Shown in pieces: positions 1-9,226 of a stretch of DNA of 64,000 nt. The notes under the pieces are model-generated. The model searched no databases. It worked only from the letters and a program-made list of their open reading frames with translations, and was not told where the DNA came from. The DNA lies in assembly GCF_018798885.1 (NCBI RefSeq), contig NZ_CP076361.1, forward strand, positions 1,758,501-1,822,500. Reading direction: 5' to 3'. This DNA comes from Gemmobacter fulvus (lineage in GTDB: Bacteria; Pseudomonadota; Alphaproteobacteria; Rhodobacterales; Rhodobacteraceae). Both the position numbers and the translations under genes were made by a program. Each line of letters opens with the position of its first letter. The first letter of the stretch is position 1.

Positions 1-15
1 CGCGACGCTCACGGC

Positions 16-786
16 ATGACCAGTTCCCGCGCCTTTCACGAAGCAAGCCTGCCGCTGTTCGCCCCACCGGGCGACGAGGATGAGGCCATTGCAACCCCGC
101 TTGCAGGCCGTCTGCCCTCGTATATCGCGGATCACCGCAAACGCCTGCGCGCACGCTTTACCGAAGGCGGGGCCGGCGCGATGGCGGATTATGAATTGCT
201 GGAACTGGTGCTGTTCCGTGCCTTGCCCCGGCTGGATGTCAAACCGCTGGCCCGGCTGCTGCTGGACACTTTCGGCGATTTCAACCGGGTGGTCACAGCG
301 CCCGCCCCCCGTCTGCTGGCGGTGAAGGGGGTGGGCGAGGCGGTGGTGCTGGAGCTGAAGGTGCTGGAGGCCGCAGCACAGCGTATGGCCCGCGCCAGGG
401 TGATGCAGCGCGCCATCCTGTCCTCCTGGGATGCGCTGCTCGACTATTGCCACACCGCCATGGCGCATCGGGAAACCGAACAGTTCCGCATCCTGTTTCT
501 CGACCGCAAGAATGTGCTGATCGCGGATGAGGAACAGGCCAAAGGCACAGTGGATCATGTGCCGGTCTATCCGCGCGAGGTGGTGAAGCGGGCGCTGGAG
601 TTGAATGCGAGCGCGCTGATTCTGGTGCACAATCACCCCTCGGGCGACCCCACACCCTCGGATGCCGATATCAGTATGACCATGCAGATACGCGATGCGG
701 CCGATGTGCTGGGCATCACCCTGCATGACCATCTGATCATCGGCAAGGAACGCGAGCTCAGTTTTCGGGCGCAGCACTATCTGTAG
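16..786 (+). CDS. radC: RadC/UPF0758 family JAB-domain protein
   Basis: This 256-residue protein has the full RadC layout. A helix-hairpin-helix-like segment lies near residues 98-115 (LLAVKGVGEAV). The C-terminal half is a JAB/MPN metalloprotease-like domain with the zinc-site motif HNHPSGDPTPSDAD around residues 205-218. RadC proteins carry a historical DNA-repair label, but their biochemical role is unsettled and some are tied to mobile DNA. The ATG at 16 is close to the window edge, so an earlier start cannot be fully excluded, although the length is normal. Its 3' end overlaps the convergent gene on the minus strand by 29 bases, so both C-terminal coding ends share DNA. Confidence 0.93.
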   Translation: MTSSRAFHEASLPLFAPPGDEDEAIATPLAGRLPSYIADHRKRLRARFTEGGAGAMADYELLELVLFRALPRLDVKPLARLLLDTFGDFNRVVTAPAPRLLAVKGVGEAVVLELKVLEAAAQRMARARVMQRAILSSWDALLDYCHTAMAHRETEQFRILFLDRKNVLIADEEQAKGTVDHVPVYPREVVKRALELNASALILVHNHPSGDPTPSDADISMTMQIRDAADVLGITLHDHLIIGKERELSFRAQHYL

Positions 787-2281
787 TGGCGGGCCGCAGC
801 CAGAGTTCGACGCGGCGGTTTGCCCGCCGTCCTGCCGCCGTGGTATCGCAGGCCATCGGCAGCGCCTCGCCAAAGGCCTCGACCCGCGGGAAGGCCTGCC
901 CTTCGGCCAGATCGGGCACGGCCTCGGCCAAAGCGGTGGCAATGCCCATCGCCCGGCTTTCCGACAGCGCCATATTGGCCGCCGCATCGCCGGACCCGTC
1001 CGAAAATCCGGCGAGGATCACATCCAGCCCCTTGAACGCCCCGACCGCCAGCAACTGCCCCAAGAGTTGCAGGTTTTCGCGGCTGCGCGCATCCAGCGTG
1101 CTGCTGCCATCCTCGAACCGGAAGGTCAGCGAGGACCGGCTGGCCCCCGCCATCACATCGGCAAGGCGTTTCAGCTCGTCCAGCGGCACATCGCCGCCCG
1201 CGCCCTTGATCGCATTCAGCAAGCGCAGGCCGTCGGCGGTCAAAGGCACCACCTCCGGCGCGCGGTCCACATACCCCGCCTCGGCCACAGCCGCCTGCGC
1301 GGCGGGGTGATCGAGAAATTCCAGCATTTCCCGCACGAACAGCGGCAGGCGGCGGCGCGGGGTCAACAGATGCAGCGGCAGGGTCAGCGGGTAATCCTCA
1401 GCCTTGACCGAGGCGCGCACTGGCAGCAGCAGAAAACCACAACTGTCGGTCAGCGGCAGCGCCCGGGCCGCGCCCTTGGCTGATTGGCCGGTGATCGCCA
1501 GCGCCCAAGGATCACGCGCCACCGCCTCGGCCAGATCGGCCACGCTGTCATGCTCCACCACCGCCGCCACATCGCGGCCCAGCCGCGCGGCCAGCGCCTC
1601 TTGCATCGAGGTGTCGCGGGACAGCGCGTGCAGCACCAGCGGCATATCCGGCCCGCCCAACTCCTGCCAGTTGCGGATCTCGCCCGACAGCGCGCGCGCC
1701 AGATCCGGGGTAGAGATGCGGGGGTGGATATTGTCCTGCGCCACAATCGGGATCAGCGCATCCAGCCCCATCGCCCGCGCGCCAAACCCCTTGTCTGCCG
1801 TCACCGACACCACCAGCTCTGCCGCGCCCGCCAGCAGCGCCGCGCGCCCCTGTTCTGGGGTGGAGGGGGTGAAGCTGATCTGCGCCAGCGCCTGACCGCT
1901 GCCCGGATCGGTCAGCCGGGTTTCAAAACCCTCGGCCAGTAGCTTGGTCTCGATGGTCAGGCCGCGCGTCGCGGCATAGGCGGCAAAAAGCCTGGGCAGC
2001 AGGGCATTGCCCGGCTCTTTTGCGCCCATGATCCGGATCATCGCGAAGGTGGCTGTCAGATCGGGGCAGCCCGGCCCTTCGCAGATCACGCCTTCGCCAT
2101 CTAGCGTCAGCGGGCCGTATTTGGTGTCGACGCGGTAGAATTCACCGTCAAACCCCTGCAACGTGCCGTCGATGGACAAAGAGCCATCCCGTGCGGTCAA
2201 GGTGACATCCTGCGCAAAAGCACCTGTTCCGCAAAACGAGAGCGCGGCGAAAACCGCCGCGCACCAAAGCTTTCGCCGCAT
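758..2281 (-). CDS. PstS-like substrate-binding protein fused to an OmpA-family domain
   Basis: The 507-residue product begins with a clear Sec signal peptide (hydrophobic core, predicted cleavage near GAFAQ, residue 24). The middle, about residues 70-330, resembles phosphate-type periplasmic substrate-binding proteins. The C-terminal 120 residues form an OmpA-like peptidoglycan-binding domain ending in the typical NRRVELWL strand. It is probably periplasmic and anchored to peptidoglycan. I see no transporter permease next to it, so a sensing, scavenging or envelope role is as likely as transport. The gene immediately downstream of 2296..3204 is this one, 14 bases away, so the two are probably cotranscribed. 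It overlaps radC convergently by 29 bases. Confidence 0.85.
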   Translation of the reverse strand: MRRKLWCAAVFAALSFCGTGAFAQDVTLTARDGSLSIDGTLQGFDGEFYRVDTKYGPLTLDGEGVICEGPGCPDLTATFAMIRIMGAKEPGNALLPRLFAAYAATRGLTIETKLLAEGFETRLTDPGSGQALAQISFTPSTPEQGRAALLAGAAELVVSVTADKGFGARAMGLDALIPIVAQDNIHPRISTPDLARALSGEIRNWQELGGPDMPLVLHALSRDTSMQEALAARLGRDVAAVVEHDSVADLAEAVARDPWALAITGQSAKGAARALPLTDSCGFLLLPVRASVKAEDYPLTLPLHLLTPRRRLPLFVREMLEFLDHPAAQAAVAEAGYVDRAPEVVPLTADGLRLLNAIKGAGGDVPLDELKRLADVMAGASRSSLTFRFEDGSSTLDARSRENLQLLGQLLAVGAFKGLDVILAGFSDGSGDAAANMALSESRAMGIATALAEAVPDLAEGQAFPRVEAFGEALPMACDTTAAGRRANRRVELWLRPATTDSAAPEN

Positions 2282-2295
2282 GAATGACCTACCTG

Positions 2296-3204
2296 TTACT
2301 TGGCAGCGAGTGTCATCTCCGGCACGAGATTTTTCAACACCAGAATGTCACCCGCTGCCGCACAATCGGGCATTGCCAGCGTCAATTCCGCCACCTCGAC
2401 GGCACCGCCCCGCGAAGTCAGGGTTTCGCCCAGCAATTCGCGCCCGCAGGTCGCCTCTGTCACCGCGGCCTCGACCACCAGCTCTGCCGCCCCTGCCATC
2501 GGATAGGTGTAGATTTCGGCCAGCATCGGCAGATCCACCGTGCTGTCGCCCAGCAGGGTCAGGTATCCACCCTTGCTGGCCATGCCGGGGGCGGGGCGAT
2601 GCGGATCGGCGGCAGAGACATGGCCCTTCTGGCCGTAATCCGCGCCGTTTTCAAAGGCATGAACCTGAAACGCATCCTGATCCAGCCATTGCACGGCAAA
2701 CCGCTGCACGCCCGCCACCTCGGGCAGATCAATCTGGGCAGCCGTCTTTGTGCCATCGGCAAAGGCCAGCTCTACCTCGGCATTAGCTTTCAGGCCCGGC
2801 AGATCCAGAAACAAGGTGCCGGTGGAAGAGGTTTTCGCCGTCACCACCATCCCGCCATGCTTGACCACCACGCGCTCGGCGGGATGGCAGGGCGCGATCA
2901 GCGTCAGCCCGATCATGGCCCGATCCCGCGCCATCAGATCGAGTTGTCGGGGGCAGGCCTCTGCGCTGACGATGGGGGCGGGGGCAGCCGGGGCCAGGGC
3001 GGGCGCGGCGGGCAAGGCCGGTTTGCTTGGTGGGCTGGCCACATCCTCGGGGCCCGCAGCCAGCGGCACGACGCTGGACGGCGTCACCTCGGGCAGCGCC
3101 GCGAGGGTCTGCGCCTTGGTCGTGCGGTTCTGAACAAAATGCCCGGCACCCAGGCCAATGGCCAGAAGCGCAGAGGCAAGGGCGATGCGTCGTTGCAGCT
3201 TCAT
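2296..3204 (-). CDS. Hypothetical secreted or membrane-anchored protein
   Basis: This gene encodes 302 residues. I chose the start at 3204 because the product then begins MKLQRRIALASALLAIGLG, a signal peptide or N-terminal anchor, whereas the longer reading frame would run into the secA terminator. An Ala/Pro-rich linker (about residues 45-80) follows, then a globular part with repeated beta-strand patterns and a few cysteines (EACPRQL, APCHPAE, TCGREL, MPDCAA) that could form periplasmic disulfides. I do not recognise a family with confidence. The tight spacing to the downstream PstS/OmpA gene suggests that both act in the same envelope process. Confidence 0.75.
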   Translation of the reverse strand: MKLQRRIALASALLAIGLGAGHFVQNRTTKAQTLAALPEVTPSSVVPLAAGPEDVASPPSKPALPAAPALAPAAPAPIVSAEACPRQLDLMARDRAMIGLTLIAPCHPAERVVVKHGGMVVTAKTSSTGTLFLDLPGLKANAEVELAFADGTKTAAQIDLPEVAGVQRFAVQWLDQDAFQVHAFENGADYGQKGHVSAADPHRPAPGMASKGGYLTLLGDSTVDLPMLAEIYTYPMAGAAELVVEAAVTEATCGRELLGETLTSRGGAVEVAELTLAMPDCAAAGDILVLKNLVPEMTLAAK

Positions 3205-3303
3205 TTTCACGGCTCCACAGAAAATGCGTTGCTGCCGTGATAGGAGTCGAAAGGGGCCAATCCGTGGCGAAAGCGGGGAATGTTTCCAGCACGCCACCAA
3301 AGG

Positions 3304-3328
3304 AAAAGGGGGCCGCAGCCCCCCTTTC
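3304..3328 (-). terminator. Rho-independent terminator after secA
   Basis: The hairpin pairs GGGGGC with GCCCCC across a four-base loop, extended by AAA/TTT with one bulge. Read on the minus strand, it is followed by TTTTCC. It starts four bases past the secA stop codon. Confidence 0.65.
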
Positions 3329-3331
3329 GCG

Positions 3332-6028
3332 TCAGGCCAGACGGCCGTGACAGTGCTTGAACTTCTCGCCCGATCCGCAGGGGCAGGGATCGTTGCGCGA
3401 CGGATTGCCCCAGGTCGCCGGATCCGCCTCGTCAAAGCCGGGCAGCGCGGCGCTAGTGGCCTCGGGCAGCGCTGCGGGTTCCGGCTCGGGCTCTGCCGCG
3501 CGTTGCTGCGCCAGATATTGCGCCATCATCAACTGCTGCTCTTCCGCCGAGATCGGACGGACCAGCGCCAGTTTCTGCGTCACATCTTGGCGCAGACCAT
3601 CGAGCATGGATTCAAACAGCGTGAAGCCTTCGTTCTTGTATTCCGACAGCGGGTCGCGCTGCGCATAGCCACGGAAGCCGACGACCGACCGCAGATGCTC
3701 CAGCCGCAGCAGATGCTCGCGCCATTTGCCGTCAATCGTTTGCAGCAACAGCTGCTTTTCGATGTTGCGCATGGTTTCCGGCCCGAAAGCGGCCAGTTTT
3801 TCATCCATCAGCGCATCCGAAGCCTTTTCCAGCCGCTCGCGGATCACGTCCTGATCGACGCCTTCTTCCTTGGCCCAGTCGATCACCTTCACGTCCAGAC
3901 CGAGCTTTTCGATACAGGCGGCATAAAGCCCGGCGCTGTTCCACTGCTCAGGGTATGATTTCGACGGCATGAATTCTTCGACCAGATCGTCGACGACCTG
4001 ATAGCGCATGTCCTGCACGATTTCCGACAGGTCTTCGGCCTGCATGATTTCCATGCGCTGCCCGAAGATGGCCTTGCGCTGGTCGTTCATCACATCGTCG
4101 AATTTCAGCAATTGCTTGCGCATGTCGAAGTTGCGGCCTTCGACCTTGGCCTGAGCCCGCTCCAGCGATTTGTTGACCCAGGGGTGAACAATCGCCTCGC
4201 CATCCTTCATGCCCAGTTTCGACAGCACGGAATCGAGCCGCTCTGACCCGAAGATGCGCATCAGGTCATCTTCCAGCGACAGGAAGAAACTGGACCGGCC
4301 CGGGTCGCCCTGACGGCCCGACCGGCCACGCAGCTGGTTGTCGATCCGGCGCGATTCGTGACGTTCGGTGGCCAGAACATAAAGCCCCCCCGCGTCGATC
4401 ACCCGCTGCTTTTCGGCGGCATGTTCGGCCTCGATCCGGGTGCGGACCTCATCGGGGTGCAGATGCGGATCGGCGGCAATCGCCTCCATCACCTTCATCT
4501 CGACATTGCCGCCCAGCTGGATATCTGTGCCGCGACCGGCCATGTTGGTGGCGATGGTCACCGCGCCGAACTTGCCGGCATCGGCCACGATCTGCGCTTC
4601 CTGTTCGTGCTGGCGGGCGTTCAGCACGTTATGCGCGATGCCCTCTTTCTTCAGCAGGTCCGACAGGAATTCGGATTTCTCGATGGAGGTGGTGCCGACC
4701 AGCATCGGCTGGCCCTTTTCATGCGCCTCTTTGATCGCCTTCACCACGCCATCATATTTTTCGCGGGCGGTGCGATACACCTGGTCGTGATCGTCTTTCC
4801 GCGCCACAGGCCGGTTGGTCGGCACTTCCACCACACCCAGCTTGTAGATTTCCATGAATTCGTCGGCTTCGGTCTGGGCGGTGCCCGTCATCCCGGCCAG
4901 CTTGTCATACAGACGGAAATAGTTCTGGAAGGTGACAGAGGCGAGGGTCACGTTTTCGGGCTGGATCGCGACCTTTTCCTTCGCCTCGATGGCCTGATGC
5001 AACCCGTCCGACAACCGCCGTCCGCGCATCATGCGGCCGGTGAATTCGTCGATCAGCATCACCTCGCCATCGCGCACGATATAATTCTGATCCTTGTGGA
5101 ACAGCTTGTGCGCGCGCAGGCCCTGATTGACGTGATGGACCAGCGTGGTGCTTTCCGGGTCATACAGGGTCTGGCCTTCGGGCAGCAGGCCAAGCTGGGT
5201 CAGCCGCTGTTCGACAAATTCGTTGCCATCCTCGGTAAAGGTGGCGTTGCGGCCTTTTTCGTCCAGCTTGTAATGCGTTTCCAGCAATTCCGGCATCAGC
5301 GCATCAACCGCCTGATACAGGTCCGAGCGGTCCTGCGACGGGCCGGAAATGATCAGCGGCGTGCGCGCCTCGTCGATCAGGATGCTGTCCACCTCGTCGA
5401 CGATGGCATAGAAATGCCCGCGCTGCGCCATATCCTCGATCGAGGATTTCATGTTGTCGCGCAGGTAATCGAAGCCCAACTCGTTGTTGGTCGCATAGGT
5501 GATGTCGGCGCGGTAAGCCTCGCGCTTTTCCATATCCGGCTGATAGGGATAGACGACCCCGGTGGTTAGCCCGAGCGCAGAATAGACCTTGCTCATCCAT
5601 TCGGCATCGCGCTTGGCAAGGTAATCGTTCACCGTCACCACATGCACGCCCTTGCCCGCCAAGGCGTTCAGATAGGCAGGAAAGGTGGCCATGAGGGTCT
5701 TGCCCTCGCCGGTTTTCATCTCGGCGATATTGCCCTGATGCAGGAAGATCCCCGCCTTCAGCTGCACATCAAACGCCCGCAGGCCAAGCGCCCGCCGCGC
5801 GGCTTCGCGGCAATTGGCAAAGGCTTCGGGCAGCAGCGTATCCAGGCTTTCACCGCCCTGTGCCCGCGCCTGAAACGCGCGGGTCTTTTCTTTCAGTCCC
5901 TCATCCGAGAGCGCCTGAAACTCTGGCTCCAGCGCATTGATCTTTGCGACCAGGGGGCGCACCGATTTGACCATGCGGTCATTCGGCGTTCCAAAGACCT
6001 TCCGCGCGAGCGTTCCGAGACCAAGCAT
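3332..6028 (-). CDS. secA: Preprotein translocase ATPase SecA
   Basis: SecA is the cytoplasmic motor that pushes unfolded precursors through SecYEG. The 898-residue product shows the Walker A region [11 protein letters not shown] near residue 100, the DEAD-like Walker B segment [14 protein letters not shown], the second helicase domain with [13 protein letters not shown], and a C-terminal zinc/SecB-binding SEC-C motif (CPCGSG...CHG). I placed the start at the internal ATG giving [13 protein letters not shown], the family's standard N terminus. It has GGAG six bases upstream, whereas the longer frame adds nine unlikely residues. The gene is monocistronic by appearance, with its own terminator and a divergent parvulin gene. 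Confidence 0.97.
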   Translation of the reverse strand: MLGLGTLARKVFGTPNDRMVKSVRPLVAKINALEPEFQALSDEGLKEKTRAFQARAQGGESLDTLLPEAFANCREAARRALGLRAFDVQLKAGIFLHQGNIAEMKTGEGKTLMATFPAYLNALAGKGVHVVTVNDYLAKRDAEWMSKVYSALGLTTGVVYPYQPDMEKREAYRADITYATNNELGFDYLRDNMKSSIEDMAQRGHFYAIVDEVDSILIDEARTPLIISGPSQDRSDLYQAVDALMPELLETHYKLDEKGRNATFTEDGNEFVEQRLTQLGLLPEGQTLYDPESTTLVHHVNQGLRAHKLFHKDQNYIVRDGEVMLIDEFTGRMMRGRRLSDGLHQAIEAKEKVAIQPENVTLASVTFQNYFRLYDKLAGMTGTAQTEADEFMEIYKLGVVEVPTNRPVARKDDHDQVYRTAREKYDGVVKAIKEAHEKGQPMLVGTTSIEKSEFLSDLLKKEGIAHNVLNARQHEQEAQIVADAGKFGAVTIATNMAGRGTDIQLGGNVEMKVMEAIAADPHLHPDEVRTRIEAEHAAEKQRVIDAGGLYVLATERHESRRIDNQLRGRSGRQGDPGRSSFFLSLEDDLMRIFGSERLDSVLSKLGMKDGEAIVHPWVNKSLERAQAKVEGRNFDMRKQLLKFDDVMNDQRKAIFGQRMEIMQAEDLSEIVQDMRYQVVDDLVEEFMPSKSYPEQWNSAGLYAACIEKLGLDVKVIDWAKEEGVDQDVIRERLEKASDALMDEKLAAFGPETMRNIEKQLLLQTIDGKWREHLLRLEHLRSVVGFRGYAQRDPLSEYKNEGFTLFESMLDGLRQDVTQKLALVRPISAEEQQLMMAQYLAQQRAAEPEPEPAALPEATSAALPGFDEADPATWGNPSRNDPCPCGSGEKFKHCHGRLA

Positions 6029-6226
6029 GTTTTCTCCGCTGTGTCTTGCTGACAAGATCGTGCGAGGCTTAGGGGGTCATGGCACTTGCCCGCCTCACCC
6101 AGCTTTCATAGAAGAACCCGGAAAGGCGCGAAGGTGCCCCGTCTCGCGCGACCTCCGCGATGTAAGGGGCGGCTCGGCCCAAGTCAACGTGGCGCAAGGC
6201 GCAGCCCCGATCAGGAGACGGTGATA

Positions 6227-7075
6227 ATGGCGAAAATGACGAAATTCCTCGGCGTAATCGCGCTTGGTGCGGCCCTGATGGCCGGGCCGGTGCTGGCAGA
6301 GGAGCTTTCGCCCGAAACGGTGGTTGCGACGGTCAATGGCAAGGCGATCACGCTGGGCCATATGCTGGTGATGCGCGCCACTTTGCCCGCGCAATACCAG
6401 TCTTTGCCCGATGACGTGCTGTTCAAGGGTATTCTGGATCAGCTGGTGCAACAGGCCGCACTGGCCGAGTCGGTCGAGCCGACGCTGGCCAAGCGCGATC
6501 TGCTGCAACTGGAAAACGACCGTCGCGGCACGCTGTCGGGCATCGCGCTGCAGGCCGTGGTCGACAAGGCCGTGACGGACAAGGCCCTGCAGGCGCTGTA
6601 TGACAGCCGCTTCAAGGATGCCAAACCCGGCACCGAATATCACGCCGCCCATATCCTTGTGGACAGCGAAGACAAGGCAAAGGAGATCAAGGCGCAGATC
6701 GAAGGCGGCGTTGAATTTGCCGATGCCGCCAAGACCCACAGCAGCGACGGCGCTGCCGCCAATGGCGGCGATCTGGGCTGGTTCGGCCCGGGCATGATGG
6801 TGAAACCCTTCGAGGATGCGGTTCTGGCGATGAAGTCAGGCGAGCTGGCAGGCCCGGTTCAGACCGATTTCGGCTGGCACCTGATCAAGCTGATCGAAAC
6901 CCGCGACGCGACAGTGCCGAGCCTTGACGATCTGCGCGACGAACTTGCCGCCGAGATTGAAAAGCAGGCCATTGCGGATCATCTTGCCGCCCTGACCAAG
7001 GATGCAAAGATCGAGAAGCCCGGCGAAGGGATTGACCCGGCGGTGCTGAAAGATCAGACCTTGCTCGACAAGTAA
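6227..7075 (+). CDS. Periplasmic parvulin-type peptidyl-prolyl isomerase
   Basis: The 282-residue protein has a Sec signal peptide (MAKMTKFLGVIALGAALMA, cleavage near VLAEE). An N-terminal helical chaperone-like region follows, then a PpiC/parvulin rotamase domain around residues 135-235, recognisable by HAAHILV, GGDLGWFGPGMMV and GPVQTDFGWHLIKL. It should assist folding of exported proteins in the periplasm. The ATG at 6227 is preceded by CAGGAGA at a good distance; the longer upstream frame lacks this. Its position beside secA and argJ looks like the arrangement I know from related Rhodobacteraceae. Confidence 0.92.
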   Translation: MAKMTKFLGVIALGAALMAGPVLAEELSPETVVATVNGKAITLGHMLVMRATLPAQYQSLPDDVLFKGILDQLVQQAALAESVEPTLAKRDLLQLENDRRGTLSGIALQAVVDKAVTDKALQALYDSRFKDAKPGTEYHAAHILVDSEDKAKEIKAQIEGGVEFADAAKTHSSDGAAANGGDLGWFGPGMMVKPFEDAVLAMKSGELAGPVQTDFGWHLIKLIETRDATVPSLDDLRDELAAEIEKQAIADHLAALTKDAKIEKPGEGIDPAVLKDQTLLDK

Positions 7076-7096
7076 TCCCGGCAGAGGGGGAAAACC

Positions 7097-8491
7097 ATGG
7101 CCAAGACCGATTGGAAAGCCGAAGCAAAGGCGCTGAAGAAGAAACTGAAGAAAAAGGTTTCCGATCTGTCAGCGCAATTGGCCGAAGCGGGGGCCGCTGT
7201 TGGGGCCGAAGTGGCGGATGCAGCCGAAACGGCGGTGGCGGCGGTCAAGAAGGCGGCAAAGCCTGTCTCGCCGCTGGCTCCCAAGGACGGGTTTCCCAAG
7301 CTGCCGGTGATCAAGGGCGCGTCTTTCGCGGCAATCGGGGCCGGGATCAAATACCAGAATCGCAAGGATGTAATGCTGGTGCATCTGGCCCCCGGCACCA
7401 CCGTGGCAGGGGTGTTCACCCGCTCCTCCACCCGGTCGGGCTGTGTGCGTGATTGTCAGGACAAGCTGGCGATGAAAGTTCCCGCCGGGGCGGGGGCGGC
7501 CATCGTTGTCAACTCCGGCAATTCCAATGCCTTTACCGGCAAGGTCGGCGATGCGGCTGTGGCCGCCGTCACCGGCGGCGTGGCCGAGGCGCTGGCGCTG
7601 CCCGCCTCGCGCGTGTTTTCCTCCTCCACCGGCGTGATCGGCGAGCCGCTGCCCTTCGAGAAGATCACTGCCGTCATTCCGCAACTGACCGCAGATCTGA
7701 CCGAAGAGGCCATCCAGATGGCCGCCGAAGCCATCATGACCACTGACACCTTCCCGAAAGGGGCGGCTGCGGTGATCGAGGGCGAGGGCGGGCCGATCCA
7801 TATTTCGGGCATCGCCAAAGGCTCGGGCATGATCGCGCCCGACATGGCTACGATGCTGGTCTATCTGTTCACCGATGCCAAGATCAGCGCCGCCAATCTG
7901 CAAAAGATGCTGGCGCGCAATGTCGACAGCACCTTCAACTCCATCACCGTCGACAGCGACACCTCGACCTCCGACACGCTGCTGCTCTGCGCCACCGGCC
8001 AGTCCGCTGCCGCCGAGGTGAAGGGCCCGGTGGCAAAGGCCTTTGAGGCGGCGCTGCGCGAGGTGATGATGAGCCTCGCGCATCAGGTGATCCGCGATGG
8101 CGAAGGCGCCACGAAATTCGTGGAAATCCGCGTGACAGGCGCCGCCTCGCCCGAAGATGCGGGCCGGGTTGCCATGTCCATCGCCAATTCGCCGCTGGTG
8201 AAAACGGCGGTGGCCGGGCAGGATCCGAACTGGGGTCGCATCGTGGCCGCAATCGGCAAATCCGGCGCTGCGGCAGACCGGGACCGGCTGAAGATCACCT
8301 TTGGCGATATTCTGGTGGCCGAAAAGGGCTGGCGCAACCCGGCCTATCGTGAAGAGGATGGGGCGGCCTATATGCTACGCGACGAATTGGTGATCGGCGT
8401 TGATCTGGGTCTTGGGCGGGCCGCACGCACTGTCTGGACCTGCGATCTGACCGACCGCTATATCGCCATCAATGCGGATTACCGCTCTTGA
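7097..8491 (+). CDS. argJ: Bifunctional ornithine acetyltransferase / N-acetylglutamate synthase ArgJ with N-terminal extension
   Basis: ArgJ moves the acetyl group from N-acetylornithine to glutamate in cyclic arginine synthesis. The enzyme is normally cleaved autocatalytically before a nucleophilic threonine, here in SGMIAPDMATMLVYLF. The core from SPLAPKDGFPKLPVI onwards is canonical. In front of it lies an extra stretch of about 55 residues, Lys/Ala-rich and probably helical (KAEAKALKKKLKKK, then Ala-rich). The start at 7097 has a GAGGGGG ribosome site and I see no better internal start. Total length is 464 residues against roughly 410 for typical ArgJ. The stop codon overlaps the mutT start (TTGA), so the two are translationally coupled. 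Confidence 0.95.
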   Translation: MAKTDWKAEAKALKKKLKKKVSDLSAQLAEAGAAVGAEVADAAETAVAAVKKAAKPVSPLAPKDGFPKLPVIKGASFAAIGAGIKYQNRKDVMLVHLAPGTTVAGVFTRSSTRSGCVRDCQDKLAMKVPAGAGAAIVVNSGNSNAFTGKVGDAAVAAVTGGVAEALALPASRVFSSSTGVIGEPLPFEKITAVIPQLTADLTEEAIQMAAEAIMTTDTFPKGAAAVIEGEGGPIHISGIAKGSGMIAPDMATMLVYLFTDAKISAANLQKMLARNVDSTFNSITVDSDTSTSDTLLLCATGQSAAAEVKGPVAKAFEAALREVMMSLAHQVIRDGEGATKFVEIRVTGAASPEDAGRVAMSIANSPLVKTAVAGQDPNWGRIVAAIGKSGAAADRDRLKITFGDILVAEKGWRNPAYREEDGAAYMLRDELVIGVDLGLGRAARTVWTCDLTDRYIAINADYRS

Positions 8492-8886
8492 AAATCGTCC
8501 TTGTCGCCGCCGTGGCGCTCATTGATGCCGATGGCCGGGTGTTGCTGGCGCAACGCCCGGAAGGCAAATCCCTTGCCGGGTTGTGGGAGTTTCCGGGCGG
8601 CAAGGTGGAGCCGGGGGAAACCCCGGAAGTCGCGCTGATCCGCGAACTGAAGGAAGAGCTGGGCATCGACACCTGGAAAAGCTGCCTCGCGCCGCTGACC
8701 TTTGCCAGCCATGCCTATGAGCAGTTTCACCTGCTGATGCCGCTTTTTGCCTGCCGCCGCTGGGAGGGCACGCCGACCGGCCGCGAGGGCCAGCGACTCA
8801 GTTGGGCACGCGCGGATAAACTCAAAGACTACCCCATGCCACCCGCAGACATCCCTCTGATACCAATCTTGCGCGACTGGCTATAA
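8488..8886 (+). CDS. mutT: MutT-type Nudix hydrolase (8-oxo-dGTP diphosphatase)
   Basis: This is a 132-residue single-domain Nudix protein. The Nudix box is complete: GKVEPGETPEVALIREL followed by KEELGI, with the REUxEExGU core. It has the length and N terminus (KIVLVAAVALIDADGRVLLAQRP) of MutT, which removes oxidised guanine nucleotides from the pool. The start is the TTG at 8488 that overlaps the argJ stop codon by four bases; no ATG fits, and the overlap itself supports this choice. No promoter is visible between argJ and mutT. Confidence 0.92.
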   Translation: MKIVLVAAVALIDADGRVLLAQRPEGKSLAGLWEFPGGKVEPGETPEVALIRELKEELGIDTWKSCLAPLTFASHAYEQFHLLMPLFACRRWEGTPTGREGQRLSWARADKLKDYPMPPADIPLIPILRDWL

Positions 8887-8999
8887 AACAGGCAAAAATA
8901 GTGCTGAGACGGCCGGAATTGCGACGTTTTTGTTATTCCAAAGTTAAGCCTTTTGTCGCTATCCTGTCATACGAGGCTGCATATTTGGGGGGAGACAGA

Positions 9000-9140
9000 A
9001 TGCTGCGCACGATATCTTTGGGAAGCTGTATTTCGGTTCAGGGCGTCGTTGTCGGCAAGACCGCCGATGGCAAGCTGATGGTTCGCGTCGATGACAAGAC
9101 CTTTGTCGGCTATCCCGTATCAGGTGCCCGCGCCGCCTGA
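9000..9140 (+). CDS. Small 46-residue protein of unknown function
   Basis: The ATG at 9000 follows a strong purine-rich ribosome site (GGGGGGAGACAG), which is much better than the in-frame start about 100 bases upstream. The product begins MLRTISLGSCISVQGVVVGK and ends TFVGYPVSGARAA, with alternating hydrophobic strands that suggest a small beta-rich fold. I do not recognise a domain. It sits between mutT and the infB terminator and is followed by an inverted repeat, so it is transcribed as a short unit or as the tail of argJ-mutT. Confidence 0.6.
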   Translation: MLRTISLGSCISVQGVVVGKTADGKLMVRVDDKTFVGYPVSGARAA

Positions 9141-9179
9141 TCCTTGCAGCCAGATCGCTGAGATCCGATAGAATAGACA

Positions 9180-9208
9180 AAGGCCGGGCATCTCGCCCGG
9201 CCTTGTTC
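9180..9208. terminator. Bidirectional terminator between the small gene and infB
   Basis: A perfect 10-bp stem (AAGGCCGGGC / GCCCGGCCTT) encloses the loop ATCTC. It is flanked by A and T residues on both sides and lies between two convergent genes, so it can serve both strands. Confidence 0.7.
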
Positions 9209-9226
9209 ATTTCTGGCGTCGCAAGA

